Assembly (NCBI RefSeq): GCF_040954835.1
Contig: NC_090696.1
Coordinates: forward strand, 71,795,722 to 71,859,721
Reading direction: 5' to 3'
Origin: Lepisosteus oculatus
Taxonomy: Eukaryota; Chordata; Actinopteri; Semionotiformes; Lepisosteidae
DNA length: 64,000 nucleotides
Positions 26,601-37,899 of the stretch are shown here, in pieces. The first letter of the stretch is position 1; each line of letters begins with the position of its first letter. The notes beneath the pieces are model-generated. The model saw nothing but the letters and a program-made list of their open reading frames with translations, was not told the origin of the DNA and did no database searches. Position numbers and translations under genes: made by a program.

Positions 26601-29216
26601 TCCAGCCGAGCAATTTCCTGAGAGAGCTCCTTCACTTTCTTCTCATTGTCTGCCATCTTCTCCCGCAGCTTGACTGTGCCATCCTCCAGCACCTTCAGCT
26701 CTGCAGCCGACTTGGCTTTGGTTTCCTCGGCGCACACAAATTGATAGGCCACATACAGGCGAGTAAGATGCTCCATTTCCTTCAACACCTTCTGATACTC
26801 AAAGTACGATGATCGTTCCTACGAAACAAAGGCTTAGAAGTGGGTCTCAGGCCATGTACCTCTTAACTTGTCTTTTTCAAAACAGCCACTTTTTTTCCTG
26901 TTGTGAAAACATATACAAATGGGCATAATGATTCATCAATGATTCCAAACTTCTTTCACTGTTGTCATTTTTAAAAGATCCGCGTTTTAAGAAATACCTA
27001 GAAAAATAAACAAACCACCAGGAGTGCTACAGATTACAACCTACCAATGGGAAAAACACAATTCTGGACCACCCCATAACCTGGTAGGACTTACCTCCTT
27101 CAGCTTCTCTAGAGTTGGTGTGATCTCTTCTCTTAACACCTGTCGAAAAACACAAATATGTGGTTATTACTGTTACCATTCAGCCAGAATGAAATGAAGC
27201 TCTGCACACTGACAATGATACCGTACCGTCTGGATCTCTTTTAGCTTGCCCTCCTTCTTTTCAATAGTTTTCTGCGCACCCATCTTTTTGATCTCATACA
27301 TCCTGGTGCCTGCTGCTTCTTCAATCATTGCCAGGATCTAAATAAAGAATACTCATCAATCCCAAAGACTAGGGGTACTACAGTACTACATCACACCATA
27401 TTCCATGTTTTCAATGTTCATTTATAGCCACAATCTCTATTTATAATCTTATTGGCAATCGTCTTTACTTCATCCCCAGTTTAGTTTAGCAAAACCAGTT
27501 TTGTGCCCTCTGGGTATATACTTTTGATATCATTAAACTACAACTTCCTGTCAATATTGTACTGTATGTGTTGAATAACTATCTCAGGAGGGAAAAGTCT
27601 CAGCAGATAAGATATTAGCAAAAAGGGGCTCGCTTAATTTTTTATTTAGTCATTTTAGGGGTTTTAAAAACGAAAAAAATCCAAGGCAAGTTTGAGGGCA
27701 TCATGTGACAAGCTAAATAGAACACCAATAACACACTATCGCCTCCAGTCTCCTATTCATTTATAAAATACACACTTGGGGATTTGTTACTTTCTGAAAA
27801 GTTATAAACTGGGTTCAAGAATGCTATTTCCTTTTTTCCATTTTTTATGGCGTTTTCAAACATAAAAATACTTTAATTCCTCATTGACATCAGTTCAGTT
27901 CCTACAGACCTACAGAACAATTAATGCAAAACTCTACCTAAATCAGTATAAAATGCTGCTATCCGGTTACAGTACATTAGATTAACTGAAATGTTTATTT
28001 AGTTACACTTTCATAAACAACACTGTCTTCTGTCCAGAAATGTTAAGGTACAATAACAAATATTTGTGGGTTGTTTTCTCATGGGTCTCTCCTGTGAAAT
28101 ATTTTAACGTGCAGATTTCTGCTCAGAGGAAAAAAAAGATGGTGGAGCTCATTCTGATTCCCTGAAGGGAAGAGATGCATAAGAAAGCAGCAGAGCTGAC
28201 TTACCTCCTGGGGTTTCATGTTCAAAACTTTCGTAATTCTGCCCTGAAAAAATCAAAAGTGGTCCCAAGTTACTCGACACAAACATACCTTAACACAAAC
28301 TATGCGTTTACAAGCAATTCCGCGCACATGTTAAGAAATTGCGCGTTAAAAATTCATCCTTCAAAGCAGGTCTTGAGATAAAATTCAAAACGATTCATAA
28401 CAGGGACGTACAGGTATAGCTATCAATTATGCTCACCTGCATAATCAGAAAATGAGGATTGTTGACATTGAGCCCAACGGAGCAGAACAAGTCTTGTACC
28501 CGGTTGTTGTTGGCATTTACCCCATTTATGAGGTATTTGTTTCTCCCACCAATGACCACCTTTAAAATAGACGGGGGGGAAAAAGCACTCAATACAAATC
28601 TCATTTATTAAACGAATGCAATGCATTCTGAAAAAAAAATGAAACATACCAGAACTGCAGTCCGGGCTAATGATAAAAACAAATACCTGACGCGTAACAG
28701 TGATTTCGTCGTGGGTCTCAAACCCAAGGGGACTTTGCTTCTTGTCAGAGTTGTCAAACGTAATGGAAACAGAGGCCTTAGTGATCCCAGCTTGACCGTT
28801 TTTGTAGACCAGATCCTGAAGATTGGACGCTCGCACCTAAACGAGATTTCCAGGGATGATCTTTCGGTGACATTTATAATATATAACGTACTCCCGGTTT
28901 CCCCCCGCATGCCTAGGGACTAGCATAAAACACGAATTCATACTGCATCGGGGTGGGGGGGAACACACCGAAAAAAAAAAGTGAACCGCACAGTAAAAAC
29001 TAGCACTGCTCACAAGCTAGTGCAAAGCGTACGGGCACCCGGCGCTACCTGAGTCAGGTTGGAAATCCCGAGCAGGAAACAGATGGAGTCCAGGATATTG
29101 GACTTGCCACTGCCGTTCAGACCGGTGATAGCGTTGAACAACGGGTCAAAGCCATTGATCTCCGTTCTCTGGGCGTAGGATTTGAAGCCTTCTAAGATGA
29201 TAGATTTGATGTACAT
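14637..29216 (-). CDS. SMC2: SMC2, condensin core ATPase, complete, 24 coding exons
   Basis: SMC2 pairs with SMC4 and forms condensin I and II, the nuclear ATP-driven loop extruders that compact mitotic chromosomes. Exons from the start: 29216-29049, 28836-28687, 28559-28437, 28243-28205, 27337-27227, 27139-27095, 26818-26585, 25921-25772, 24856-24623, 24324-24165, 24047-23930, 23639-23501, 23000-22881, 22231-22027, 21427-21292, 20807-20683, 20494-20301, 19509-19366, 18379-18185, 17772-17572, 17160-17044, 16171-16011, 15696-15549, 14828-14637. They sum to 3609 nt, 1202 residues (human is about 1197). Walker A GLNGSGKS is at residues 32-39. Coiled coil runs from about 170 to 500 and from about 670 to 1030 around the hinge (about 500-670, [16 protein letters not shown] at its end). 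The ABC signature LSGGQR is near 1085-1090 and Walker B ILDEVD near 1111-1116. All catalytic motifs are intact and all introns are GT-AG. The start ATG opens the family's standard [15 protein letters not shown]. Confidence 0.97.
18690..19240 (+). mobile_element. Decayed LINE reverse transcriptase in an SMC2 intron
   Basis: Opposite to SMC2, the plus strand reads [15 protein letters not shown] near 18795-18840 and KFANDTI, stop, [12 protein letters not shown] near 19141-19200. These correspond to the QxGFR and FADDTK-GG blocks of non-LTR retrotransposon reverse transcriptases (CR1/Rex-like). Several in-frame stops and frameshifts show that it is dead. It lies in the intron between exons 18 and 19. 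Confidence 0.6.
19620..19860 (-). mobile_element. Probable interspersed repeat with tRNA-like B box
   Basis: A GC-richer block in an SMC2 intron. In minus orientation it contains GGGTTCGAGCC, which resembles a Pol III B box, followed by sequence unlike the AT-rich intron around it. Family not identified. Confidence 0.35.
24623..24856 (-). other. SMC2: SMC2 exon 9, unusually GC-rich
   Basis: This 78-codon exon of the first coiled-coil arm uses GCC/CTG/GGC-type codons heavily (for example [16 protein letters not shown] and [11 protein letters not shown]), while neighbouring exons and introns are AT-rich. It is in frame with both neighbours and clearly coding. The composition shift is local. 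Confidence 0.8.
26036..26365 (+). mobile_element. Fish interspersed repeat (CATTTTCTAAC...GTGGGAGGAAACCGGAG type)
   Basis: The element has the layout of a repeat common in fish genomes: CATCCATTTTCTAACAGCTT, AAGGCAGGATGTGGATGGGA, a GTCTTTGGACAGTGGGAGGA block, AGGGAGAACAACCTCCA and a TGCGAGGCACCGAAGCTAAC end. Related copies are at 34,165, 43,745 and 58,205. It lies in an SMC2 intron. I recognise the pattern but not a certain family name. Confidence 0.65.
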
Positions 29217-29800
29217 CTTCGTTTCAACGTTTTACAAATTCAACTCCCCGATGAACTTCATCCGCAGCTACAGGAAAGTTGTATTCTAGTGTCACCTCCC
29301 GAAGCCTTGTTTCAGCTCTCGATTACCTGGGATGAGGTGAAAAAAGGCATAAACGGTTGCTGTTATACATTCGCTTTCAAAACTGCGTTTATTTTTACCC
29401 AAAACGTGAATACATACCTCACACAATAACAAAACGCCACTGTTCCCTTACTCTTCCTGTGTTCAGCGAACTTGAATTTTGGCGGCAGGCAGCGCTGGTC
29501 CTCTTTGGTGTTCGATGCGCCTGAAATAATTTGAAAAGCGGTGTAGTATTACAGGTTTGATTCCTTTAATGTATTAAGTTAGAGATATATATTTTTTTCA
29601 TTATACTGTGTCTTCCTAAAAAAATTTTTTTTTAAAAATTGAAATTCAACCATTGTTTCATTCAGGCATTATTTTGCCAGCTAAAAGGAAAATATTTGAC
29701 GTCAGGTTGGCGTAGGAAGAGTCACTGCTGATTGGTTGTTTTGAGTTGATTGTCCCGCCTGCGTAGCGCTTTGAAAACAGAAAAGAGAGAAACCGATCAG
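29217..29800 (-). promoter_or_regulatory. SMC2: SMC2 5' UTR and cell-cycle-type promoter
   Basis: Upstream of the ATG, in SMC2 sense, there is a GCCGCCAAAA E2F/CDE-like site followed by TTCAAG (29465-29490). Further up are an ATTGG (inverted CCAAT) box at 29731-29735, a CCCGCC motif near 29754-29760 and TTTGAA, a CHR-type hexamer, at 29770-29775. There is no TATA box. E2F, NF-Y and CHR elements are the usual control of G2/M genes, including condensin subunits. A 5' non-coding exon is possible (CAG/GTAATC near 29326) but not proven. Confidence 0.45.
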
Positions 29801-31480
29801 TTATATATAGTGCTTCTATTATGCTACTTTGTTAATGTCGTATGGTTTTAAACAATAAATGGCATGTTTATTTGCATAATATGATTGGGGGGCAGCTTTA
29901 AAGGAATTCTCTGTAATTTAGTTAAAAATATATAATATAGCTGCGGAGTACGATACATACATAATTGTTGTAATGCGGCACAATAAGGACAAACACATTT
30001 TTGTTCGAAGCACTTCTCTGTTTCAGTTAAGGCAAAAAGACATGCCGCTTCAAATACCTCAGTTTGCTCTACGGTTGTGGTTAAGGGGGAAAAGTCCTCA
30101 TTTCTCTGAAGGATCCGCACCCCTGGCTGTTAAGGGAAACCTTTGTTACCCTAATTTCTACCTCGTCTGCGCATATTTCTCAGCCTGACATTAACATCAC
30201 CTGTATTTCAGTTTAGGTTCCAGTGAAATGAAGAAATGAGTGAACATTTTTATACCGTATTCGTATTAAATATCTATATCAGTCCCGTACAGGTGGTTGA
30301 TGTCATTCAGTGGCGTTCACCGTTTACAACGTGGAAACTGCAGTCCTCCCTGTGCCATTTTGGCTCCGATTACTCGTGCTCATCAAGGTTGGGTGTAGAC
30401 GACGATTGGAGCCAACATGGGACCAGTTTCCTTTCTTGTTTTTGTTAATATTATTTACCTGTATTAAGATTAACGTTTTTTTAATATTGAATTCGGGTTC
30501 TCGGGCTTCTGCCCTCACATGGGCTGGAACCCGGGTCTTGCCGGCTGAGCTAAAGAAGACTTTCTTTAGCCCGGGCGGCCAACATCACTGTAATGCGCAG
30601 GGGCGTATCCTTTGCTATGTACTTTAATGTTGGCTGTATGTGGGCATTTTTTCCATTCTATTGTAAAGGTTCAATGTTCTGCACGGGGTTATGTGAACTG
30701 TAATGATATTTAATTGTAATGATCTTAATGTTTAAGCTGTTCAGTATCATTTTCAGTCTGTGCAAAATACGATAAGCTAATTATATATTACAATATAAAT
30801 CCTTATCCTAGAACCTTAATTTTAAAAAAGGCACTTTTCCTCAAATGGTTCACTAGTGTGAGTACATTGCTCCTTTCATCCAAGCTACAGGTTTTGTTTA
30901 ATCTTTGCAAGTGTTTTACAGTCGCAGACTTTATTACAGAAATCTGTTGGCACATGAAATACAGAAGAAAACAGCCACTGTGTGGCAGCAGTACATTACA
31001 GTTGTGTAGCACATATTATTCTTTCGTAGAAATTGATTCTGTTTTGTTAAATGTCTTACAAGGGAATCAAACCGGATCTTACAGTGATGTTTTCTGGTGC
31101 ACAATTACCCTGTTGGGAAAACTAATTTCATTTTCCATCTGTCTGCGTTATGCATTTTAAAACAGGAAATGACTAAGTTTATTCTTTAATCTCTAGAGCA
31201 GCAATATTCTTTGTCCAGCATTGATAACAATACTGAACACTATTGACTTCTTAAATTTCTATTTCTATAATGTATACATATAACTTTACTCTCCTTGATA
31301 ACTTTCTTTATCATTTTCAACTGGGTACTTTGTATTGTGTCTTAATGATTATTTGTCATTTGGCCGTTTTCTATTGGTCTGCATCAACTGAGATAAACTG
31401 AGCAACTATGATCTACGCATGGCAATTTATGGTGACTGATATGTTAATACGACATATATGTGACATTTTTTTTACCCTAC
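29801..31480. other. Intergenic sequence upstream of SMC2; one tRNA-like scrap, otherwise nothing recognised
   Basis: AT-rich sequence with no supported exon. At about 30,497-30,600 the minus strand has TAGCTCAGCCGG followed too closely by GGGTTCCAGCCC. These are A- and B-box-like motifs, but with about 8 nt between them they cannot form a tRNA. It is probably a scrap of a repeat like the LTR at 47,285. Confidence 0.4.
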
Positions 31481-31489
31481 TTTAATTTC

Positions 31490-31830
31490 TGAAGAGAATA
31501 TCCAACGCATCACCAGGACGGCTTTCTTTTGTCTTTGTAACGTTGCTCAGTTATATTAAGTTCTGTCAGTGCCAAAATTCAGTGGGTTCAGAACACAGCA
31601 ACTGACTGAGTACTGACTGGGTCTGACTTTGTCAAACCCTCTGTCTTGACATTCCTGTTGAATTTCATATAGATGCCAAGATATCACTCTTGTTTTTTAA
31701 GGCCCAGAAGGGAGTACCACACCGTTATATTTCTGACCTCCTAAGAAGGGTACCCCGAGCCTGGTGCGGGTCTGTAGTTTACCCCTTCTTAGAGGTTATG
31801 AGTTGCTGTCCATAGAGCCTTTTCCTTCTG
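31490..31830 (+). mobile_element. Decayed L2-like LINE ORF2 C-terminal fragment
   Basis: Plus-strand frames read RTAFFCLCNVAQLY, then AKIQWVQNTATD, then PVEFHIDAKISLLFFKAQ and VPHRYISDLLRR. These match, in order, the 'FFHLRNIA', 'LQ-VQNAAARVL' and 'PVEFRIDFKILLLTYKAL...YLSDLL' blocks of L2-type LINEs. Stops, frameshifts and internal deletions show long decay. Confidence 0.6.
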
Positions 31831-31979
31831 TGCACCTAGGTTACTGTATGTCCTACTCTTCCCAAGAAATCAGGAATTTGGAGGAAAAGAAAAATAAATC
31901 AGAAAAAGAACTGGCAACCAGACAGTCATCTCGATTTCCCTATTTTGCCAAATTTCATCCTGGTGGCACAAATGTTTAA

Positions 31980-33400
31980 AACCATACACTGTAGAGTGAA
32001 AGGACCAAACACTTGGAGTGCAGAAGCAGTTTGTGTCTTTGGCTGTTTCCTTGTCACTGTTTAATTGGTGTTGAATGTCTAAGTTTCAAGGTAATGTTGT
32101 TTATACAGGACTAAATAACGGAAGCAATTGTCTGGCAGCCACCTTGACTTATGCAGGTACTGTACTTTATTTTCTCCTTTGTTCATCCTGCATAAACAAA
32201 TCCTGTTACTAGTGTTATACTGTACCTATAAAGTTTAGAGTTAATTAGTCGAAAGCTTTTTGTAGCAGAGGAGCTGTTATTATACAGTAGGTCTTGTCTC
32301 TCCAACCATGCAATCACTCAGTGGGAAGCTAGAAAGAATTGGTGCAGTCTGTGAAGTACACTTTTGAAGAAGATCCGCATGTAATTAAATCCTCCATGTC
32401 TCGAGTCATTTGGTATATCAATTCTTAGACAATGGTCATTTACATTTTGCAGACCAACTTATTCAGGCAGCCATTGTGATTAACATACTGTAGAGCACCA
32501 TAAATGAATTGTCCTGTCACATCTCACCAAGCTAGTGGATCAGTGTAAGCAGCAGAAACACTCAACAGTCTTTGCAACAGTTAAGGTGCAAATGAGAAAC
32601 TGCTTTTTTTTTTTAAATCTTCCTAATTTAATTTAAGATGGTTTTGCAAAAGGAAATTGCAAAAAACTTTGCTGTGACTCAGTTAATAGATTGTATCTGG
32701 TTGGAAGTAAAGTTAAGAGTCAGACCTTATTGAATAAAATACTGCTACAAGACTGTTTAAATCTGCTGAATTTCTGACACTGCCTCATTTGAAACGTACT
32801 AATACCCATTTTTATTTTGTTTCTATGACACATTTTAGCATTTTGAAAAAATATAAAAAATGTGTGAATGAATTAACCAGTTTTGATCTGATGTTTTCAT
32901 TTAGAAGCTCTTTAATACAGTATAGTACTGTGGATTAAATGTAGACAATGTGGATGTTTTGCAAAACCACACTGATTAACACATTTTTTAAAGTTCCATC
33001 TGTTCATTTAACTTCACTTATATGTTTTCTTCTGCCTGCCTTACACAAATTATGGGTAATTAAACAGAATCATTTAAATTCACAAAAATGTACTTGCTTC
33101 TCTGTTGTTCAAGTATAATCTTTTCTTTTCAATATTAACACACCTGGGTGAATTTAGGATTATTGCATGCACAATATTTGACCCAACAACCCAAAATACA
33201 ACTAAATATCTAAACATTCCAGGAAAATCTGCATTGTTGGGATGAAGTTTCCATTTAGGAATATTTATGTTGCTGTGAATACTGTGAAACTAATGTTAAG
33301 TAACATTTTCATCATGAGATGGCCTGAGAAAGTGTGGTGATTCACTTCATAAATGTGTACCTTTGGGTGTTACATTACCGGAGAAGCAGATCTAAACACC
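31980..33400. other. Intergenic, nothing recognised
   Basis: AT-rich sequence with no supported exon or repeat identity. Confidence 0.4.
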
Positions 33401-33404
33401 TCTT

Positions 33405-33850
33405 TGTTACAGATTGGCTCCGTAGTCCGTCTCGGGTGTTGTGTTTAGACTCCTTGTGAAGCGGCAAGAGCTGAAGGAAGCGGGAGACGTACTGTAGTTC
33501 GGGGAAAACACACAGTGGTTTAATAGTGCAACAAAGTAACTGTGACAGTTCGTGAAATGGTGAGCAGGGAAACAAAGACTGGCGTCCAAATCCAAGCAGG
33601 TCCGAAGGAGGGTCAGGGCACAATCCATGAGTCCAAAACCGGGAGACCCAGCCTGAGACGACACAAGGTTCAAATCCTTGTGAGTGGGAAAACACGAACA
33701 TACTGTACATATCCAGGGATAACGGGGAGAGGTCAGGCGATGTCGGGGATGAGGCCTATACCCTCAGGCATCCAAATGCTAATACTGAGCACTGGAGGGA
33801 GATAAAAGAAGGCACACCTGGAGAATGCATTTCACTGTTCATTCTGAAGA
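33405..33850 (-). mobile_element. Probable solo LTR (Gypsy-like)
   Basis: Read on the minus strand it has the layout of a fish LTR: a TATA-like TTTTATC near 33,805, CCAGTGCTCAGTATTAG just downstream, a long CT-rich transcribed part, an ATTAAA poly(A)-type signal near 33,520 and a terminal TGTAACA ending at 33,405. The 5' boundary is uncertain and no internal coding region is present. Confidence 0.45.
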
Positions 33851-33879
33851 ATCCACTGGGTTAATTCTGCCAGTGCCAC

Positions 33880-34030
33880 TGAGGACCTTGAACACTTGTA
33901 TAGGGCCTCCTTGTAGTTTTCTCTGTTAAAGTATAAAAGGGTTCTGGTTGCTCTTCTCTGAACTGATTCCAGAGAAGCAATATCATAATATCTTTTCTAT
34001 AACGTTGTGACCACAGGTGTCTACTACCCA
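33880..34030 (-). mobile_element. Possible CR1/L2-like LINE 3' remnant
   Basis: The minus strand reads LWSQRYRKDI and LLLWNQFREEQPEPF, which faintly resembles the end region of CR1-type elements. The match is short and decayed. Confidence 0.25.
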
Positions 34031-34164
34031 CCCCCATACCCTCTCTCAACAACCAGACAAGCTTCCGTTTTGTTGTTTTGTTTTGTTGGGGAACATGGAA
34101 ACATGGAAACCCCTGCAGAGACACTGACTCTCACAGACATGACTTGACAACCCCTGACATACTG

Positions 34165-34315
34165 TAGAGACACCAACAAACCTAATCAGAATCTCTCTGG
34201 GAGGTGGAAGCGAACAGGAAGACCTGGAGAAAACCACACAGGCACAGGGAGAACATGCCTCCCAGAGGACTACCAGGCAGGAATTAAACCCAGGACACTA
34301 GCGCTATTGAGAGAT
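34165..34315 (+). mobile_element. Partial copy of the GTGGGAGGAAACCGGAG-type repeat
   Basis: CTCTGGGAGGTGGAAGCGAA, GACCTGGAGAAAACC, CAGGGAGAACATGCCTCCCA and AATTAAACCCAGGACACTAG correspond to the 3' half of the repeat seen more completely at 26,036. Confidence 0.55.
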
Positions 34316-34540
34316 CACTTTATTTGCCTCATACAATTTCTTGTATTAGGAATTTGACTTCTCGCATACCCCAGCTTGCTCTCCATGAGACACACAGACA
34401 AAGAGAGAAGCTTGGGGTCAGAGCGCAGGGTCAGACATTTATACAGCACCCCTGGGTATGCGTGGGATATGAACCAGCAACCTTCCAGCCACAGGCGCAG
34501 ATCCTTAGCCACAGGGCCACCGTCACTAATCACCTTGCTA
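34315..34540 (-). mobile_element. tRNA-derived SINE, copy 1
   Basis: In minus orientation the 5' end has a tRNA-like A box (GTGGCCCTGTGGCTAAGGAT) and a B box (TGCTGGTTCATATCC). A body follows with TATAAATGTCTGACCCTGCG and CATGGAGAGCAAGCTGGGG, and the 3' end is GGCAAATAAAGTGATC. Two other copies are at 52,803 and 60,310. Confidence 0.7.
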
Positions 34541-35269
34541 CCAGGAATCAGCTGCTGAGGAAGAAGATCCCTGGCCTTCCTTATTTGACATACTGCTGCT
34601 CAGACCCAGTCCAAGATAAACAAATTGAAGAGGGCTAGATGGATAGATTGGATCAGCAGCAGGAGTGAATTATACAGTATTACCCTGAACTCCCTGCAGC
34701 TTTAGGCTGCCTGTGTCTTTATAACTTACAGGTGGTCTGTCCTTCTTAGGATCTCTTGTTATTTAGCCTGGCGTTGCACCAGGCAAAAGGGCTCAGTTTG
34801 AGACCCCAAGATGACGTCTTACCAAATCCTATGCATCAGAACTTTATAAAGGCACAATAAGTTCCAGATAATGTTTTCATCACATGGAAAGTACAGCGCT
34901 GCCATTTCAAACAAAGCAATTCCAAAATGCTAAAAAAGGCACAGATACTTGGGTGTAGCAGAATACTTATTAGGCTTAGCTAGATGTTTCATACAGTACA
35001 TTCAGTGGTAATAGGAAAATAATGCAGATAAAACACTAGGATGTTAAATAAACTATAAAGCATGAGCTGGAAAATATTAGAGGGTCTGAATATATGAGTG
35101 AAAGGAAGGTGTTCATACGGAGTTGAGAAAAATATTATTGGGGTAAAAAATATTCATAAATCATAGAATCATTGAAGGGTCTAAAATGCTTAATGTATAA
35201 TTGAGCAAATGGAGCGTTATTCAAAGGCGATAAACAAAAACAAAGTTTCATCTGTTTTTTTTTTTTCCT

Positions 35270-35800
35270 GGAGTGACCAAGCTGCAGCCACAATTTCACA
35301 GCAAGGGCAGAATGAAGACCTGTGGGTGCACCTCTCTGACGCCCCCTTCTGTCAGAGCCGTGTGTCACCTCGTCCACCACGAGCCCCACCGTGTCGTCCA
35401 GGTGAGTTAGTGCCAGTTGGAGGAATGGTGTGTCTCTCACTGATGTCATTTTAACTATCACGGCCTCCCATAATCAGAGACAGGCTCCCTCCAATTCCCG
35501 AAAAACGACGGCTTCAGATTGACAATGCTCCCGGCAAACAGAAACAACCACCTTCCAAATCATGCAAACGCCACGTCTAATTATCCTATCACACTGCTCG
35601 GTCGCCACCATGCCTTCCAGTTCCCACAGTACTTAAGGGCTCTTTACCTTCATCACAGTGCTCAGTATTGGGTTTCCCAGTGGAGCTCCTTTCCTTTGAA
35701 TTCCTCGCCTCCAGTGTGTTGACCGTCCTCTGTATCTCTGGCTATGGGTCCTACTGTACATTACCCTTGGCTGTGGTACTGTTACATTAACCTCGCAGGT
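35270..35800 (+). mobile_element. Possible LTR fragment
   Basis: ACTTAAGGGC followed by CACAGTGCTCAGTATTGGGT and GTTTCCCAGTGGAGCTCC resembles the promoter region of fish Gypsy LTRs and shares AGTGCTCAGTATT with the probable LTR at 33,405. Boundaries and family are not clear. Confidence 0.3.
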
Positions 35801-36689
35801 AGCCAGCAGGTGACAGGAGATTGCTGCTGCACTGAAAGCTGAGAAATCCCAGTCGACTAATGCCCTTCATTCCGATGCTGGGGGAAAGCTGACTCATGAC
35901 ATAGATGACTGCAGCATCCGGTGTCTGCTTCCCATAATTCAACACCTGCTCCTGGCAATTGAGCTACTTGGAAGTGTCAAAATTGTCTTTTTTGTAATTA
36001 CAGTATATGCATCCTTCCTTTGTACAAGCACATTTTGGGATTATTTATATAAAGAAAATGCTTGAACTTTGGTGATGGCCATTTATTGGTGATTCCCACT
36101 TTTACATTTACATTACAGGATAAATACATTTTAGCGAAATATAGATATTTACATCCATTTTAATAATGCTAAACTCTGAAGGTCTTCAGAATGAGCTAAA
36201 GAGAAAATAATAAGGCAGGAACTTTAAACTACAAGTATTGACTTTCATAAGGCATGAGAACGTTAACACTTTAATCCAAAAGCAAAGAAATGATTAACTC
36301 TAAGCTTACAACAAAGCCTGTTGATCTCCAGTATGATGAAATACAGGAAATAAGATAATATAACACAATTACTAATGCAGTGCACAATTCTTTCATTGTT
36401 CTATTTCTTCTTATTCAGGAAAAGAAAGGCTTCATCCCTTAAATTTAATAATTTGAAATTTAAGGCACCTGGTGTATTGTGTACCCACAAAAAGGCATAA
36501 CATATACTCTATATACTCTGTGTGCCTTGTTTTACTGCTATGAAATGAAATATGAGCATGATGCACTGAACCCCACAAGAAACTTATCACTCTATTTACA
36601 ATATGTGTGTACAGAAAAGTATTGGGCCCTGAAAAGTATTGGGGCTATTATTTTTGTGTCCAGTCAAGTACTTAATGTTTATAATTATG

Positions 36690-36800
36690 AGATAGTTCAA
36701 GTAGGTACTGTAGCTGTGTCAGCATGTATAGGCTGCGAAGGAGCAAGTAAAGGTTTATTCCCTGCTGAAAAGAGAAGAAAGGAAAAACACCGGCTTCTCT
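36690..36800 (-). mobile_element. Penelope-like element 3' end fragment
   Basis: Minus orientation: CTTCTCTTTTCAGC-like pyrimidine run, GGAATAAACCTTTAC, then GCAGCCTATACATGCTGACA and CAGCTAC. The same order is seen at 44,325, 52,735 and 56,009. The link to Penelope rests on the GIY-YIG fragment beside the 52,735 copy. Confidence 0.5.
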
Positions 36801-36809
36801 GAAAAGTTG

Positions 36810-37850
36810 TGTTGATGTTTGAAGTTTAATTATAAACAGCACATTTACACTGACGTTTCTGATCAGCGTCACATGTTCTAAAACATTTGATGGAACACAG
36901 CAGTATTCACACTGTCATATTTGAACATGATCAAATGGTGCCAGTCTCTTTGATCCTAATCAGAAATGGCACTGTAAATGCATTTTACAGAGCCCCAAGG
37001 CTCAAGAAGGCAAGATTTTGAAAGCATTTCAAAATTAAAGAACAACACTAACCCTGAGCTCTCAACAATGAGGCAACCCTAAAAGAGAACATACAGCTCT
37101 TCGGGCAAGAAAAGAGTTAAACATTTCTTTTCTAATATCTTTCTCTAGAACAAATGCAAGAACAACCTTATCCCACACGTTTGGACAAGAAGGAGGCTGA
37201 CATTTAATGATTAAATTAGAAAAAGCAGAAAGATTAGATTTATTTTTCATGGACTCATTGCTCTGGAGTTCATTTACAGAGACTTGTATCTACGAATCAC
37301 AGGACATTTTTAAAAAGTCCTTTAAGAGATGGCTTTATGTAGAAGTGGTGTATTTTCAGCTTTACTGACTCAATATTACGATTTGTTAAATTAGTAATAT
37401 CATAAGCAGACTGGCTGTGAATTGAATCTGACAGCAAACGAGTACCCCCTTTATGTCCATTGATTTGTAATATTTAATATTAAATATTCTACAACAAATA
37501 CTCTATATAAGTTCATATGCATGAGATTAGCAAACCATCTGGCAGTAATTAAGCATTTTAATTACCAGATTCATCTGTCAGATACCGAATACAATTACAT
37601 GCACTTCAGTTTTTATGGAAGGTGAAGTTAAAAAAACCCCATCAAATATCATAATTGATTTATTATTTAATTTTATCATCTAATTTTATTTAATAAGTTG
37701 ATTTATTGTAGATCCTTTTTAGTTTCATAATTAGCATATTGTTATCAGGCTTCAGTTGATAAAATAGCAAAGATGGAGTAATTGAGAGTCAGAATGATTA
37801 TAGAAACATTAGTATTATTTTGTAATCTTTAGAAAAATGTTAGTAGCTTA
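36810..37850. other. Intergenic, nothing recognised
   Basis: AT-rich sequence with no supported exon or repeat identity. Confidence 0.4.
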
Positions 37851-37899
37851 GTCATTTAGCAAGGGTCTATGCATTTTTTAATATTTGGAGGTCTGTTCT

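Noticed and set aside
31764-31979. A 71-codon plus-strand frame with a charged stretch (LEEKKNKSEKEL)
   Set aside because: It lies at the end of a decayed L2 fragment, has no splice or conservation evidence, and the text is low in information.
35135-35461. A 108-codon minus-strand frame
   Set aside because: No recognisable domain; it overlaps LTR-like sequence and ends in a poly-Lys from a T-run.
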